Part shown: positions 13,051 through 20,172 of the stretch, one piece after another
Layout: every line of letters starts with the position of its first letter
Numbering within the stretch: the stretch's first letter is position 1
Source: GCA-2708415 sp964353185
GTDB lineage: Bacteria > Pseudomonadota > Alphaproteobacteria > Micavibrionales > Micavibrionaceae
Assembly: GCA_964353185.1 (NCBI GenBank)
Contig: CAYGUV010000019.1
Span: 1-21,011, forward strand
Length of the DNA stretch: 21,011 nucleotides
Reading direction: 5' to 3'
Program-made: the position numbers and the translations under genes
Notes under the pieces: generated by a model
The model's input: the letters and a program-made list of their open reading frames with translations, nothing else
What the model was told of the DNA's origin: nothing
The model's database searches: none

Positions 13051-14706
13051 TCAGCTCTCTTGCTGCAACGCCCATTTAATTTGAAGATGGTCGGTAGACA
13101 TTTTTTCAGAAATAACCAGTTGTTTCGTCTTTCTGGCGCGCGTCCCCTGCCCCATATAAACACTGTCATCAACTGATAAAGTGCCGCCAATAATGGTAAA
13201 ACGCCAGCCTGTGCCACTCCCTGTTCTTAGCAGGGCCTCTGTCCCGCCTTTGACCAGTGATACGGTTACACGAGGATGTAAATGAAAACGTATGGCAACA
13301 TCATGTTCCCCAGCCAACCCAACAGAACATGTTAAATTATCTTCACCGCGCATATCGCGCCCCTTATCCGCCAAATAAAAACGGCGTCTATGTGAAATAC
13401 CATGCGCAGGGACATATCCATCATGGCACGCGTCAAGCAAGACGATGTTACGTTTATCGTCACGATCAACAATTACTTTTTTGGGACGTTGTGCTAAATG
13501 ACCATCACTATCATAGTCGCTGACGTTTTTATGGTCGAGCGTGAGGGTATTATGCGCAGGTGTTGAGCGCAAAGCCTCCTGCCATTTAGGACAAGTTGGG
13601 TGAGTCCCACAATTAACAAAGATACGGTCTTTACCATGAGAAAATTCAAAAGCCAATGGCGCCGTGTGCACATATTGACTATAGGGGTAAGCGGGCGGTT
13701 TGCCCGTATCAACAAGCAATAATGCGCGCGACATCGCAATACGCTCATAACCAGTATGAGGTAGAGAACTGAGGGTTCGAGCCTTAGATCCAGCATGCAT
13801 AACCGTATTTTTAAGCGCCGTTTCATCATATTCTTGGGCATGATTAAAAAGCGCAAAACATCCATCCGCATGACGGAAGAAACGAAGGGCGGGAACGGCG
13901 CGGTCTAACCCATGTTGAATTTTTTCTATACCAGGATAACCGCCTTGATGAAGGGCAGAACGTATATCAATTAATACGCGGATTGTTTCAAGTAAGTTTT
14001 GTGGGTTTCGTGATATATGGCCACCGTCACTTAAAATTTGTTTGTCGATTTCGATATCAAGTAAATTTAGCGCGTGCTCTAAATATCCTTCGCGCCCTTC
14101 AATGGTAAGGCCACCATATGCCAAGCCGCGAATTGCATATAGCAAGTCTAGACCGTACAGATCGCTCGGCACGATACGCGCCAAATGACGTAGCTGTTTC
14201 ATCACACTTTCAAGAAACATTTCTTGGAATTTGTCATCCGCACTATCACCAAAAAAGTCATACGTTGCCAACCAATGTCCAATACGTCGCCCTAATATAT
14301 CGGCGCGCCATGTTGTTTCATCCCATTGTGAGAAATTTTTAATCCAATTCTGTATAAGGATACGCGCGCTCTTACGGCCTTCATCCCCGCCCAGCGCGCG
14401 TAAATCACGAAGCCATTCAAAACCATTTATGTGAACCACCCAATGATCTTCAACATCATCGGGCGTCCAATCTGCATTGCGCAATTCAAGACGATCGCCA
14501 CCAATAGAAAACGCGCCTGAATGAATAAGCCAGCGCGCATTATCAGTATTTCCCTGCCATAAGTCAGTCGGGCTAAAAAGTAAGTTAGCAGGAGTCGTGC
14601 CACCGAGGCTCCAATTATAAAGCGGTGAGTTGTAGGCCATGCGGCCTGTATATGTACGAATGTTTTTCTTTAATGTTGTGGCGATGGTTTGAACAAGTGG
14701 CATCAT
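13051..14706 (-). CDS. Heparinase II/III family protein
   Basis: A 551-residue protein of the polysaccharide-lyase-related heparinase II/III family. The N-terminal half (about 1-300) is an all-helical toroid-like region with WRADILGRRIGHWLATYDFF and SDLYGLDLLYAIRGLAYGGL. The C-terminal half has the family beta domain: YSQYVHTAPLAFEFSHGKDRIFVNCGTHP in parts, STPAHNTLTLD, then HGISHRRRFYLADKG and GEDNLT. No signal peptide is visible, unlike secreted heparinases, so a cytosolic role or a polysaccharide made by the cell itself is possible. The same family occurs near rsmB and purH in many alphaproteobacteria with unknown substrate. It starts nine bases after the rpe stop with no clear ribosome-binding site, so it is probably coupled to rpe. 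Two adjacent ATGs (14706 and 14703) are both possible starts. Confidence 0.88.
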   Translation of the reverse strand: MMPLVQTIATTLKKNIRTYTGRMAYNSPLYNWSLGGTTPANLLFSPTDLWQGNTDNARWLIHSGAFSIGGDRLELRNADWTPDDVEDHWVVHINGFEWLRDLRALGGDEGRKSARILIQNWIKNFSQWDETTWRADILGRRIGHWLATYDFFGDSADDKFQEMFLESVMKQLRHLARIVPSDLYGLDLLYAIRGLAYGGLTIEGREGYLEHALNLLDIEIDKQILSDGGHISRNPQNLLETIRVLIDIRSALHQGGYPGIEKIQHGLDRAVPALRFFRHADGCFALFNHAQEYDETALKNTVMHAGSKARTLSSLPHTGYERIAMSRALLLVDTGKPPAYPYSQYVHTAPLAFEFSHGKDRIFVNCGTHPTCPKWQEALRSTPAHNTLTLDHKNVSDYDSDGHLAQRPKKVIVDRDDKRNIVLLDACHDGYVPAHGISHRRRFYLADKGRDMRGEDNLTCSVGLAGEHDVAIRFHLHPRVTVSLVKGGTEALLRTGSGTGWRFTIIGGTLSVDDSVYMGQGTRARKTKQLVISEKMSTDHLQIKWALQQES

Positions 14707-14715
14707 CGGATCAGT

Positions 14716-15375
14716 TTAATTCCCCCGAATTGCAGTGATATTTTTAGCAAGATTATCATTGCCATCTTTAAAGACAGCTGTCCCCGCCACCAAAACATTT
14801 GCGCCCGCTTCAATTACTAGCGGCGCGGTCTCAACAGTAATTCCGCCATCAACTTCCAAATCAATATCGCGGCCTGTCGCATCAATGCGCGCGCGGACAT
14901 CTTTAATTTTATCAAGGACAGGAATAAATTTTTGCCCGCCAAAACCGGGGTTAACGGTCATAACCAAAATCAAATCCACCATATCCATGACATGATCAAG
15001 CACGGATGTTGGGGTAGCGGGGTTAAGCGCGATACCAGCTTTTTTGCCCATTGATTTTATGGCCTGAAGGGATCGGTGGAAATGTGGTGTGGCCTCAGCA
15101 TGGATGGTAATAATATCTGCCCCTGCATCAGCGAAGTCTTGAAGATATGCATCACACGGTGCGATCATAAGATGTACATCAAATGTTTTTTGCGTCGCGC
15201 TGCGAACATGTTTCATAACGGGCGCGCCGAAGCTTATGTTCGGGACGAAATGGCCATCCATAACGTCTATGTGAATGTAATCTGCTCCTGCGGTATCAAT
15301 CGCAGCCACATCACGGTGCAAATGACCAAAATTGGCGGATAAGATGGAGGGCGCAATTTTAATGTCGCGTGTCAT
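14716..15375 (-). CDS. rpe: Ribulose-phosphate 3-epimerase
   Basis: Rpe interconverts D-ribulose 5-phosphate and D-xylulose 5-phosphate in the pentose phosphate pathway. The 219-residue TIM-barrel product carries the family signatures IAPSILSANFGHL near the start, IHIDVMDGHFVPNISFG (metal-binding His and Asp), FDVHLMI, VMTVNPGFGGQKF (phosphate-binding loop) and LEVDGGI with the second Asp, then the C-terminal AGTAVFK phosphate site. All expected catalytic residues are present. It follows rsmB after 153 bases and precedes the heparinase-like gene by nine. A candidate promoter with an internal DnaA box lies in the upstream gap, so it may start its own transcript. Confidence 0.98.
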   Translation of the reverse strand: MTRDIKIAPSILSANFGHLHRDVAAIDTAGADYIHIDVMDGHFVPNISFGAPVMKHVRSATQKTFDVHLMIAPCDAYLQDFADAGADIITIHAEATPHFHRSLQAIKSMGKKAGIALNPATPTSVLDHVMDMVDLILVMTVNPGFGGQKFIPVLDKIKDVRARIDATGRDIDLEVDGGITVETAPLVIEAGANVLVAGTAVFKDGNDNLAKNITAIRGN

Positions 15376-15463
15376 AATGAAAGCTCGCTTTATTGAACGT
15401 TTATATCTGTATTTTTGGGTGTGAACCGATAGAAAAACAGCAAATGAATCACTGTATCCCTCT

Positions 15464-15492
15464 ATCCTACAGCGGTTTTATCCACAGGGCAA
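15464..15492 (-). promoter_or_regulatory. Candidate rpe promoter with DnaA box in the spacer
   Basis: On the minus strand TTGCCC (15492-15487), a 17-base spacer and TAGGAT (15469-15464) precede rpe; each hexamer matches four of six positions. The spacer begins with TGTGGATAA (15486-15478), the reverse complement of the perfect DnaA box TTATCCACA. DnaA bound there would block polymerase. The box is a fact of the sequence; promoter and regulation are inference. Confidence 0.35.
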
Positions 15493-15528
15493 ATATGAAA
15501 GTTAAATTAGAGCAAAAAAAGTAAGTTT

Positions 15529-16869
15529 TCAGGCCTTTTTTAGGCGTGCAATGAAAAAGCCATCCATGCCACCTTGATCCGATAAATTTGTAGGCAAAAC
15601 ACGGACCCACCCTTCGGGAGTGATGATGTTTTCTAAATTTCCTAATTCTTCTGCCTTTACGGGGACAGTTTGGAAGTCAGCATTTTTATCCAAGAATTTC
15701 TGGACTTGTTCTTCCCCCTCTTTTTTCTGCAACGAACACGTACAGTAAATGAGAATACCGCCAGATTTTAAAATATTTGGCATGTTATTGAGAAGATTTT
15801 CTTGAAGCATAGCAAGGCGATTAATATCAGTGTCAGATTTTAAGTGCATGACGTCAGGATGACGACGTATTGTACCAGTCGCGCTGCACGGGGCATCTAG
15901 CAAAACTGCATCAACAGGCGCAGGCGGTTTCCACGTAACACCATCGGCAACAACGGTTTTCACGGATTCGGTAAAACCCAAGCGTTCCATATTTTCATCA
16001 AGACGTCTTAAACGATTAGCAGATCGATCTACGGCTGTTACAGTCGCACCAGCGGCGGCAATTTGAGCGGTTTTACCGCCCGGGGCAGCACATAAATCAA
16101 CGATATTTTGTCCTGTTAATTCATCCCCTAATAGTTTTGCTGGCAAGGCAGCGGAAGCATCTTGCACCCACCATGTCCCCAATTCAAACCCCTCTAACTG
16201 GGTCACATCACCAGCAGATTTTAAACGTAGAGAACCAGAGGGTAAAATATCACCTGATAATTTTTCTGCCCATTCTTTAATATCAGCTTCTTTTTTCAAG
16301 GTAATGTCCATGGCGGCTTCTTTTAATGACGCTTTTGCAATATCGGCGGCAATACTTAATCCATAATCCTCAATCCAAGCGGATAGAAGATATTGGGGGA
16401 TATTGGTTTGGACGGCATCTTGTTTGGAAAGCCATTTTTGACCTTCGCGTGTTGTACGGCGCAAAATTGCATTCACCAAGCCTTTTTGACGTGTTAGCCG
16501 TTCTTGATCCGCCAGTTGAACCGTTGTATCCACGGCTGCATGATCGGGGATGTCCATAAAGAGCAGCTGCGTTATACCAACATATAAAAGAATACGGATT
16601 TTTTCAGGGCGTATATCAGCCGCATTATCGCGCGCCCTGTTGATGATGTCATCCATTTGCCCTTTATGACGTAGGGCGGTCATAATAATCATCCGCGCCA
16701 AGTTACGATCACGCGGCTCTAACGGTGTAATTTTGGGGTGCGTGGCAATAATTTGATCCAAAGGAGTGTTTTTTAATAAAACATCACAAAGTATTTTATA
16801 GGCGGCATCCCTTGCAGGAAGGCCATTTGATAAATAGCTATGGTCAATATTGCCGTTTTTTTCACTCAT
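15529..16869 (-). CDS. rsmB: 16S rRNA cytosine-5 methyltransferase RsmB
   Basis: RsmB (Fmu/Sun) makes m5C967 in 16S rRNA. The 446-residue product has an N-terminal NusB-like RNA-binding domain (about 15-150; RNLARMIIMTALRHKG, FMDIPDHAAVDTTVQLA, KGLVNAILRR) and a SAM-dependent methyltransferase domain with IVDLCAAPGGKTAQIA near residues 253-267, LLDAPCSATGTIRRHPD with the general Cys near 325, and YCTCSLQKKEGEEQV with the nucleophile Cys near 375. Both cysteines expected of m5C enzymes are present. Its ATG overlaps the stop of the chorismate-mutase-like gene by four bases (ATGA), which indicates translational coupling. Confidence 0.96.
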   Translation of the reverse strand: MSEKNGNIDHSYLSNGLPARDAAYKILCDVLLKNTPLDQIIATHPKITPLEPRDRNLARMIIMTALRHKGQMDDIINRARDNAADIRPEKIRILLYVGITQLLFMDIPDHAAVDTTVQLADQERLTRQKGLVNAILRRTTREGQKWLSKQDAVQTNIPQYLLSAWIEDYGLSIAADIAKASLKEAAMDITLKKEADIKEWAEKLSGDILPSGSLRLKSAGDVTQLEGFELGTWWVQDASAALPAKLLGDELTGQNIVDLCAAPGGKTAQIAAAGATVTAVDRSANRLRRLDENMERLGFTESVKTVVADGVTWKPPAPVDAVLLDAPCSATGTIRRHPDVMHLKSDTDINRLAMLQENLLNNMPNILKSGGILIYCTCSLQKKEGEEQVQKFLDKNADFQTVPVKAEELGNLENIITPEGWVRVLPTNLSDQGGMDGFFIARLKKA

Positions 16870-17171
16870 GATTTTAATTTCTTTTCTTTAAATATTTTAT
16901 TTTCTAAATCACAAGATGCTTGAATAATGTGTCTATAGATGTCTTCTACATATTGCCCGTCAGAGCCTGCGTCTTTGGCACGGGTAACATTGCGCTCCCT
17001 CACTTGATCCACTCTTTTTTGTAAAATGGCGGGAACATTTTCATCAAATTTTACGTTAGATACCTGACGAATAACATTTTCACGTGCAACCAATAAATCA
17101 ACGATTTGATCGTCTAATTGGTCAATTGCCTCGCGAAAAGTTTTTAATAATGTATTATATTCATCAACCAT
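16866..17171 (-). CDS. Chorismate mutase type II (AroQ-like) small protein
   Basis: A 101-residue all-helical protein aligning by eye with the AroQ chorismate mutase fold (chorismate to prephenate, for Phe and Tyr synthesis). R13 in FREAIDQLDDQIVDLL, R30 in VARENV and K41 in VKF match the E. coli active-site Arg11, Arg28 and Lys39. The next segment, normally P-V-x-D-x-x-R-E, reads P-A-I-L-Q-K-R-V, so the residues equivalent to Asp48 and Glu52 appear to be Leu and Val, and Gln88 appears to be Glu. Catalysis is therefore uncertain. It is coupled to rsmB by an ATGA overlap. Its start is only 15 bases from the divergent sdhAF4 start, and no ribosome-binding site precedes it. Confidence 0.75.
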   Translation of the reverse strand: MVDEYNTLLKTFREAIDQLDDQIVDLLVARENVIRQVSNVKFDENVPAILQKRVDQVRERNVTRAKDAGSDGQYVEDIYRHIIQASCDLENKIFKEKKLKS

Positions 17172-17177
17172 AAGGGG

Positions 17178-17205
17178 ATATTAACCATGACCGATAAAAA
17201 GCCAA
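17178..17205 (-). promoter_or_regulatory. Candidate promoter for a leaderless chorismate-mutase-like mRNA
   Basis: On the minus strand TTGGCT (17205-17200), a 16-base spacer and TAATAT (17183-17178) precede the start; each hexamer matches four of six positions. Six bases follow, then the A of ATG (17171), where transcription would be expected to begin. Together with the missing ribosome-binding site this suggests a leaderless transcript. The promoter would lie inside the divergent sdhAF4 gene. Confidence 0.3.
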
Positions 17206-17384
17206 GTGAAATTGCAAAAGAAAATAAAGAGATTGGAATGAGCCCTGATCCGCGTATTGACAAAAAACATAAAGAAAAAGCCCAAAAATTAAATCAAGAA
17301 AATGAAGAATTTGGCGGTCAAGAAGGCGCTGACCCGACACGCTATGGCGATTGGGAAAAAGGTGGGCGCTGCACAGATTTTTAA
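17187..17384 (+). CDS. Succinate dehydrogenase assembly factor 4 family (DUF1674) protein
   Basis: A 65-residue hydrophilic protein. The C-terminal signature GADPTRYGDWEKGGRCTDF is the hallmark of the DUF1674/SdhAF4 family; the rest is a lysine- and glutamate-rich, probably disordered stretch. In eukaryotes SdhAF4 binds flavinylated SdhA and aids its joining to SdhB; a bacterial role in succinate dehydrogenase assembly is inferred from homology. The ATG is preceded by AAGGGG at nine bases. It is divergent from the chorismate-mutase-like/rsmB unit with 15 bases between starts. No sdh genes are in the window. It ends in a TTTTAAG/CTTAAAA inverted repeat covering the stop. Confidence 0.88.
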   Translation: MTDKKPSEIAKENKEIGMSPDPRIDKKHKEKAQKLNQENEEFGGQEGADPTRYGDWEKGGRCTDF

Positions 17385-17470
17385 GCTTACTTAAAAGCAC
17401 AAATTCTACCCTGGCCTAAGTTCAAAGACAGATACCTGTCAGAGAAACTCTATGGTTTTAAAATAAAACC
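17379..17470 (+). repeat. Series of four small perfect hairpins between sdhAF4 and typA
   Basis: Four exact inverted repeats follow one another: TTTTAAG/CTTAAAA (17379-17396, four-base loop), GACAG/CTGTC (17427-17440, loop ATAC), AGAG/CTCT (17441-17451, loop AAA, directly abutting) and GGTTTTA/TAAAACC (17454-17470, loop AAA). None has a clear U-tract. They fill much of the 206-base gap before typA, which otherwise holds no gene that I can see, and could form a structured leader or an mRNA 3' end. Confidence 0.45.
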
Positions 17471-17590
17471 TAACAAAACTGATTAGCACCAGAAAACAGC
17501 CAAAAAAACGATTTTTCACTAGCTTTTTAGGGAAAAACCCCTTAAACCTTGCCACAACAAAATAATCTTTTAAAAAGAAGTAGATACATC

Positions 17591-19435
17591 ATGTCCAGAG
17601 ACCCAGCTAATATCCGTAACATTGCGATTATCGCGCACGTTGACCACGGGAAAACCACCCTTATTGACTCCATTTTAAAACAATCAGGATCATTCCGTGA
17701 TAACCAACAAGTTGATGAACGCGTCATGGATTCTAATGATTTGGAAAAAGAGCGCGGAATCACAATTTTGGCTAAACCAACTGCTGTTGATTGGGAAGGA
17801 ACCCGTATCAATATTATCGACACCCCAGGCCATGCCGATTTTGGTGGTGAGGTTGAGCGTATTTTGAGCATGTGTGATGGTGTTATTCTTCTGACAGACT
17901 CTGCAGAAGGCCCTTTGCCACAAACTAAATTTGTTCTGGGTAAGGCGCTTAAGCTTGGTATGAACCCTGTTGTGATGATAAATAAAATTGACCGTGCCGA
18001 TGCGCGCCCTGATGATGTTTTAAACGAAGTGTTTGATTTGTTCTCATCATTGGATGCGACTGACGAACAATTAGATTTTCCTATTCTTTATGCCTCGGGT
18101 CGTGATGGATGGTGCTGTGACAGCCTTGATGGACCACGTGAAAATTTGAACCCTTTGTTGGAATTAGTTTTAAGCCACGTGCCTGCCCCGACTGTTGATG
18201 TCAACGCTCCTTTCTCTATGCTTTCAACACTGCTTGGCGCGGACCCTTATTTAGGCCGTACGCTTATTGGTAAAATTTACAGTGGTAAAGCAAAAGTAAA
18301 CATGCCTGTTAAAGCCATGTCATTAGACGGAAAAACAGTTGAAACATTTCGCCTTACAAAATTAATGACGTTTAACGGTATTGATCGTGGCCCAGTTGAT
18401 GAAGCGGTTGCAGGTGACATTGTTTGTATCGCAGGAATGGCGAAAACATCGGTGGCAGACACAATTTGTGATACAAGCGTTACGCAGCCAATCCCATCTG
18501 ATCCTGTTGATCCCCCAACAATGGCGGTAACAATTACGGTGAACGATTCCCCTTATGCAGGACAAGAGGGTAAAAAGCTTACCTCTACAATGATCCGTGA
18601 TCGTTTATTTGCCGAAGCAGAAACAAACGTTGCGATCCGTGTGAGCGAGTCTGATGGTAAAGATGCATTTGAATTAGCCGGTCGTGGTGAATTGCAATTG
18701 GGTGTTTTGATTGAAACAATGCGCCGTGAAGGTTTTGAAATGACCGTTTCTCGCCCCCGTGTTTTGATGCAAAAAGATGAAAACGGTAAGCCAACAGAAC
18801 CATATGAAGAAGTTACCGTTGATGTGGATGATGAATTCACAGGCGCCGTTGTTGATAAAATGACACAGCGTAAAGCAGAAATGACAGACATGCGCCCATC
18901 AGGCACAGGTCGTACCCGTATAATTTTTAAAGCACCATCGAGAAGTTTGATTGGATATCAATCACAGTTCCTAACTGACACACGTGGTACTGGTTTGATG
19001 AACCGTATTTTTGATTCTTATGGCCCTTACAAAGGGGATATTGGTGGGCGCCGTAACGGTGCATTGATTTCTAATGCAACCGGTGAAGCCGTTGCCTATG
19101 CGATTTTCAATTTACAAGACCGCGGTATTATCATGGTTGATCACCAAGAAAAAGTATATGAAGGAATGATTGTTGGCGAGCATAACCGTGACAATGATTT
19201 GGAAGTAAACATCCTTAAAGGGAAACAGCTTACCAACGTTCGTGCGTCTGGCACGGATGAAGCGGTTAAGATCATTGTGTCAAAGCGTATGTCTTTGGAA
19301 CAAATGATTGCCTATATTAATGATGATGAATTGGTAGAAGTAACACCAGAAAGCTTGCGTTTGCGTAAAGTCCATCTAAAGGAAACAGATCGTAAGAGCG
19401 CGTCTCGTAAGGCCAAAGCAGCGCAACAATCATAA
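17591..19435 (+). CDS. typA: Translational GTPase TypA/BipA
   Basis: TypA/BipA is a ribosome-associated GTPase related to EF-G that supports 50S assembly and growth at low temperature or under stress. The 614-residue product has the GTPase motifs AHVDHGKTT (15-23), RGITI, DTPGHADFGGEVER and NKIDRA, then EF-G-like beta-barrel and domain III/V segments (GRGELQLGVLIETMRREGFE), and the BipA-specific C-terminal part with FLTDTRGTGLMNRIFDSY and GMIVGEHNRDNDLEVN. I place the start at ATG 17591 (AAGAAG upstream); a TTG at 17549 would add 14 polar residues outside the family pattern. A hairpin-rich gap precedes it, and a terminator-like stem 27 bases after the stop runs into the next gene. Confidence 0.97.
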   Translation: MSRDPANIRNIAIIAHVDHGKTTLIDSILKQSGSFRDNQQVDERVMDSNDLEKERGITILAKPTAVDWEGTRINIIDTPGHADFGGEVERILSMCDGVILLTDSAEGPLPQTKFVLGKALKLGMNPVVMINKIDRADARPDDVLNEVFDLFSSLDATDEQLDFPILYASGRDGWCCDSLDGPRENLNPLLELVLSHVPAPTVDVNAPFSMLSTLLGADPYLGRTLIGKIYSGKAKVNMPVKAMSLDGKTVETFRLTKLMTFNGIDRGPVDEAVAGDIVCIAGMAKTSVADTICDTSVTQPIPSDPVDPPTMAVTITVNDSPYAGQEGKKLTSTMIRDRLFAEAETNVAIRVSESDGKDAFELAGRGELQLGVLIETMRREGFEMTVSRPRVLMQKDENGKPTEPYEEVTVDVDDEFTGAVVDKMTQRKAEMTDMRPSGTGRTRIIFKAPSRSLIGYQSQFLTDTRGTGLMNRIFDSYGPYKGDIGGRRNGALISNATGEAVAYAIFNLQDRGIIMVDHQEKVYEGMIVGEHNRDNDLEVNILKGKQLTNVRASGTDEAVKIIVSKRMSLEQMIAYINDDELVEVTPESLRLRKVHLKETDRKSASRKAKAAQQS

Positions 19436-19462
19436 AGTAACCTTTTTAAATACATTTCGAAT

Positions 19463-19499
19463 AAAGCCGCATGATAAAATATTTATTAGCGGCTTTTTT
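19463..19499 (+). terminator. Terminator-like hairpin enclosing the DUF1223 start codon
   Basis: AAAGCCGC (19463-19470) and GCGGCTTT (19489-19496) are exact reverse complements, followed by further T residues and a T-rich run to about 19506. The 18-base loop starts with the DUF1223 ATG (19471) and itself contains ATAAA/TTTAT. It probably ends typA transcription. The 3' arm and U-tract encode residues 7-12 of the DUF1223 signal peptide. Confidence 0.7.
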
Positions 19500-20172
19500 C
19501 TTTTTTCCTTCGATAGGTCAGGCGCAAGAAAGTGCAGATGCCCCTATTGTGCTTGAGCTATTTACATCCCAGAGCTGTTCGTCTTGTCCACCTGCAGACA
19601 AAATTTTAGGTGATTTAGCAGATGAGAATAAGAACATCATCGCTCTTAGCTGTAATGTAACCTATTGGAATCATTTGCATTGGGAAGATACATTGTCTAA
19701 GGATTTCTGTACGCAACGTCAAAGAAATTATGTTACAGGCTTTGGCAAGCGTTCAGCTTATACGCCGCAATTAGTGATTAATGGAAAATATGAAATGGTT
19801 GGATCACAGGGCCGTAAAGTAAATGATGCAATTAAAAATATAAGCGCGCCCCTTAAAAATATTTCTATCACAAGATTAGGTGATAATTTTAACATCGAAT
19901 TACCCGATTTAGCACGTAGCCAATATGTTATTACAATCATCGAAAATGGCGCGCGCCATACACAAACTATTCCAAGCGGAGAAAACCGTGGACGGACGGT
20001 TAATTACACCAACCCCGTTCAGGCAATTGATACTGTGGGCACATGGGATGGTGAAGCAAATAATTTAGAATACTTCATAAAGAATAATAATGCCGCTAAA
20101 GCCGTCGTGGTTTTGGTTCATGAGCGCAGCCCAACAGGTAAGATTGTGGCGGCGGGGAAGCTAGCCGTCTAA
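19471..20172 (+). CDS. Secreted DUF1223 family (thioredoxin-like) protein
   Basis: A 233-residue protein with a signal peptide (residues 1 to about 18: MIKYLLAAFFFFPSIGQAQ region), so probably periplasmic. The mature start APIVLELFTSQSCSSCPPADK carries a CSSC pair (36-39) followed by Pro-Pro, the DUF1223 hallmark with a thioredoxin-like setting; ALSCNVTYWNHLHWEDTLSK and YTPQLVINGKYEMVGSQ are also typical. A redox function is plausible but unproven for the family. ATG 19471 is the only usable start: an in-frame TAA lies three codons upstream and no other start codon precedes the signal core. That ATG lies in the loop of a terminator-like hairpin and has no free ribosome-binding site, so expression is probably low or conditional. 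The 3' end overlaps xth by 12 bases, convergently. Confidence 0.86.
   Translation: MIKYLLAAFFFFPSIGQAQESADAPIVLELFTSQSCSSCPPADKILGDLADENKNIIALSCNVTYWNHLHWEDTLSKDFCTQRQRNYVTGFGKRSAYTPQLVINGKYEMVGSQGRKVNDAIKNISAPLKNISITRLGDNFNIELPDLARSQYVITIIENGARHTQTIPSGENRGRTVNYTNPVQAIDTVGTWDGEANNLEYFIKNNNAAKAVVVLVHERSPTGKIVAAGKLAV

Noticed and set aside
15376..15528. Replication origin around the DnaA box
   Set aside because: Only one consensus box, and no dnaA, hemE, parAB, gidA or other origin-linked gene in the window.
17549..17590. TTG 17549 as the typA start
   Set aside because: Adds 14 polar residues absent from the usual TypA N-terminus, whereas ATG 17591 gives the normal MSRDPANIRNIAIIAHVDHG beginning.
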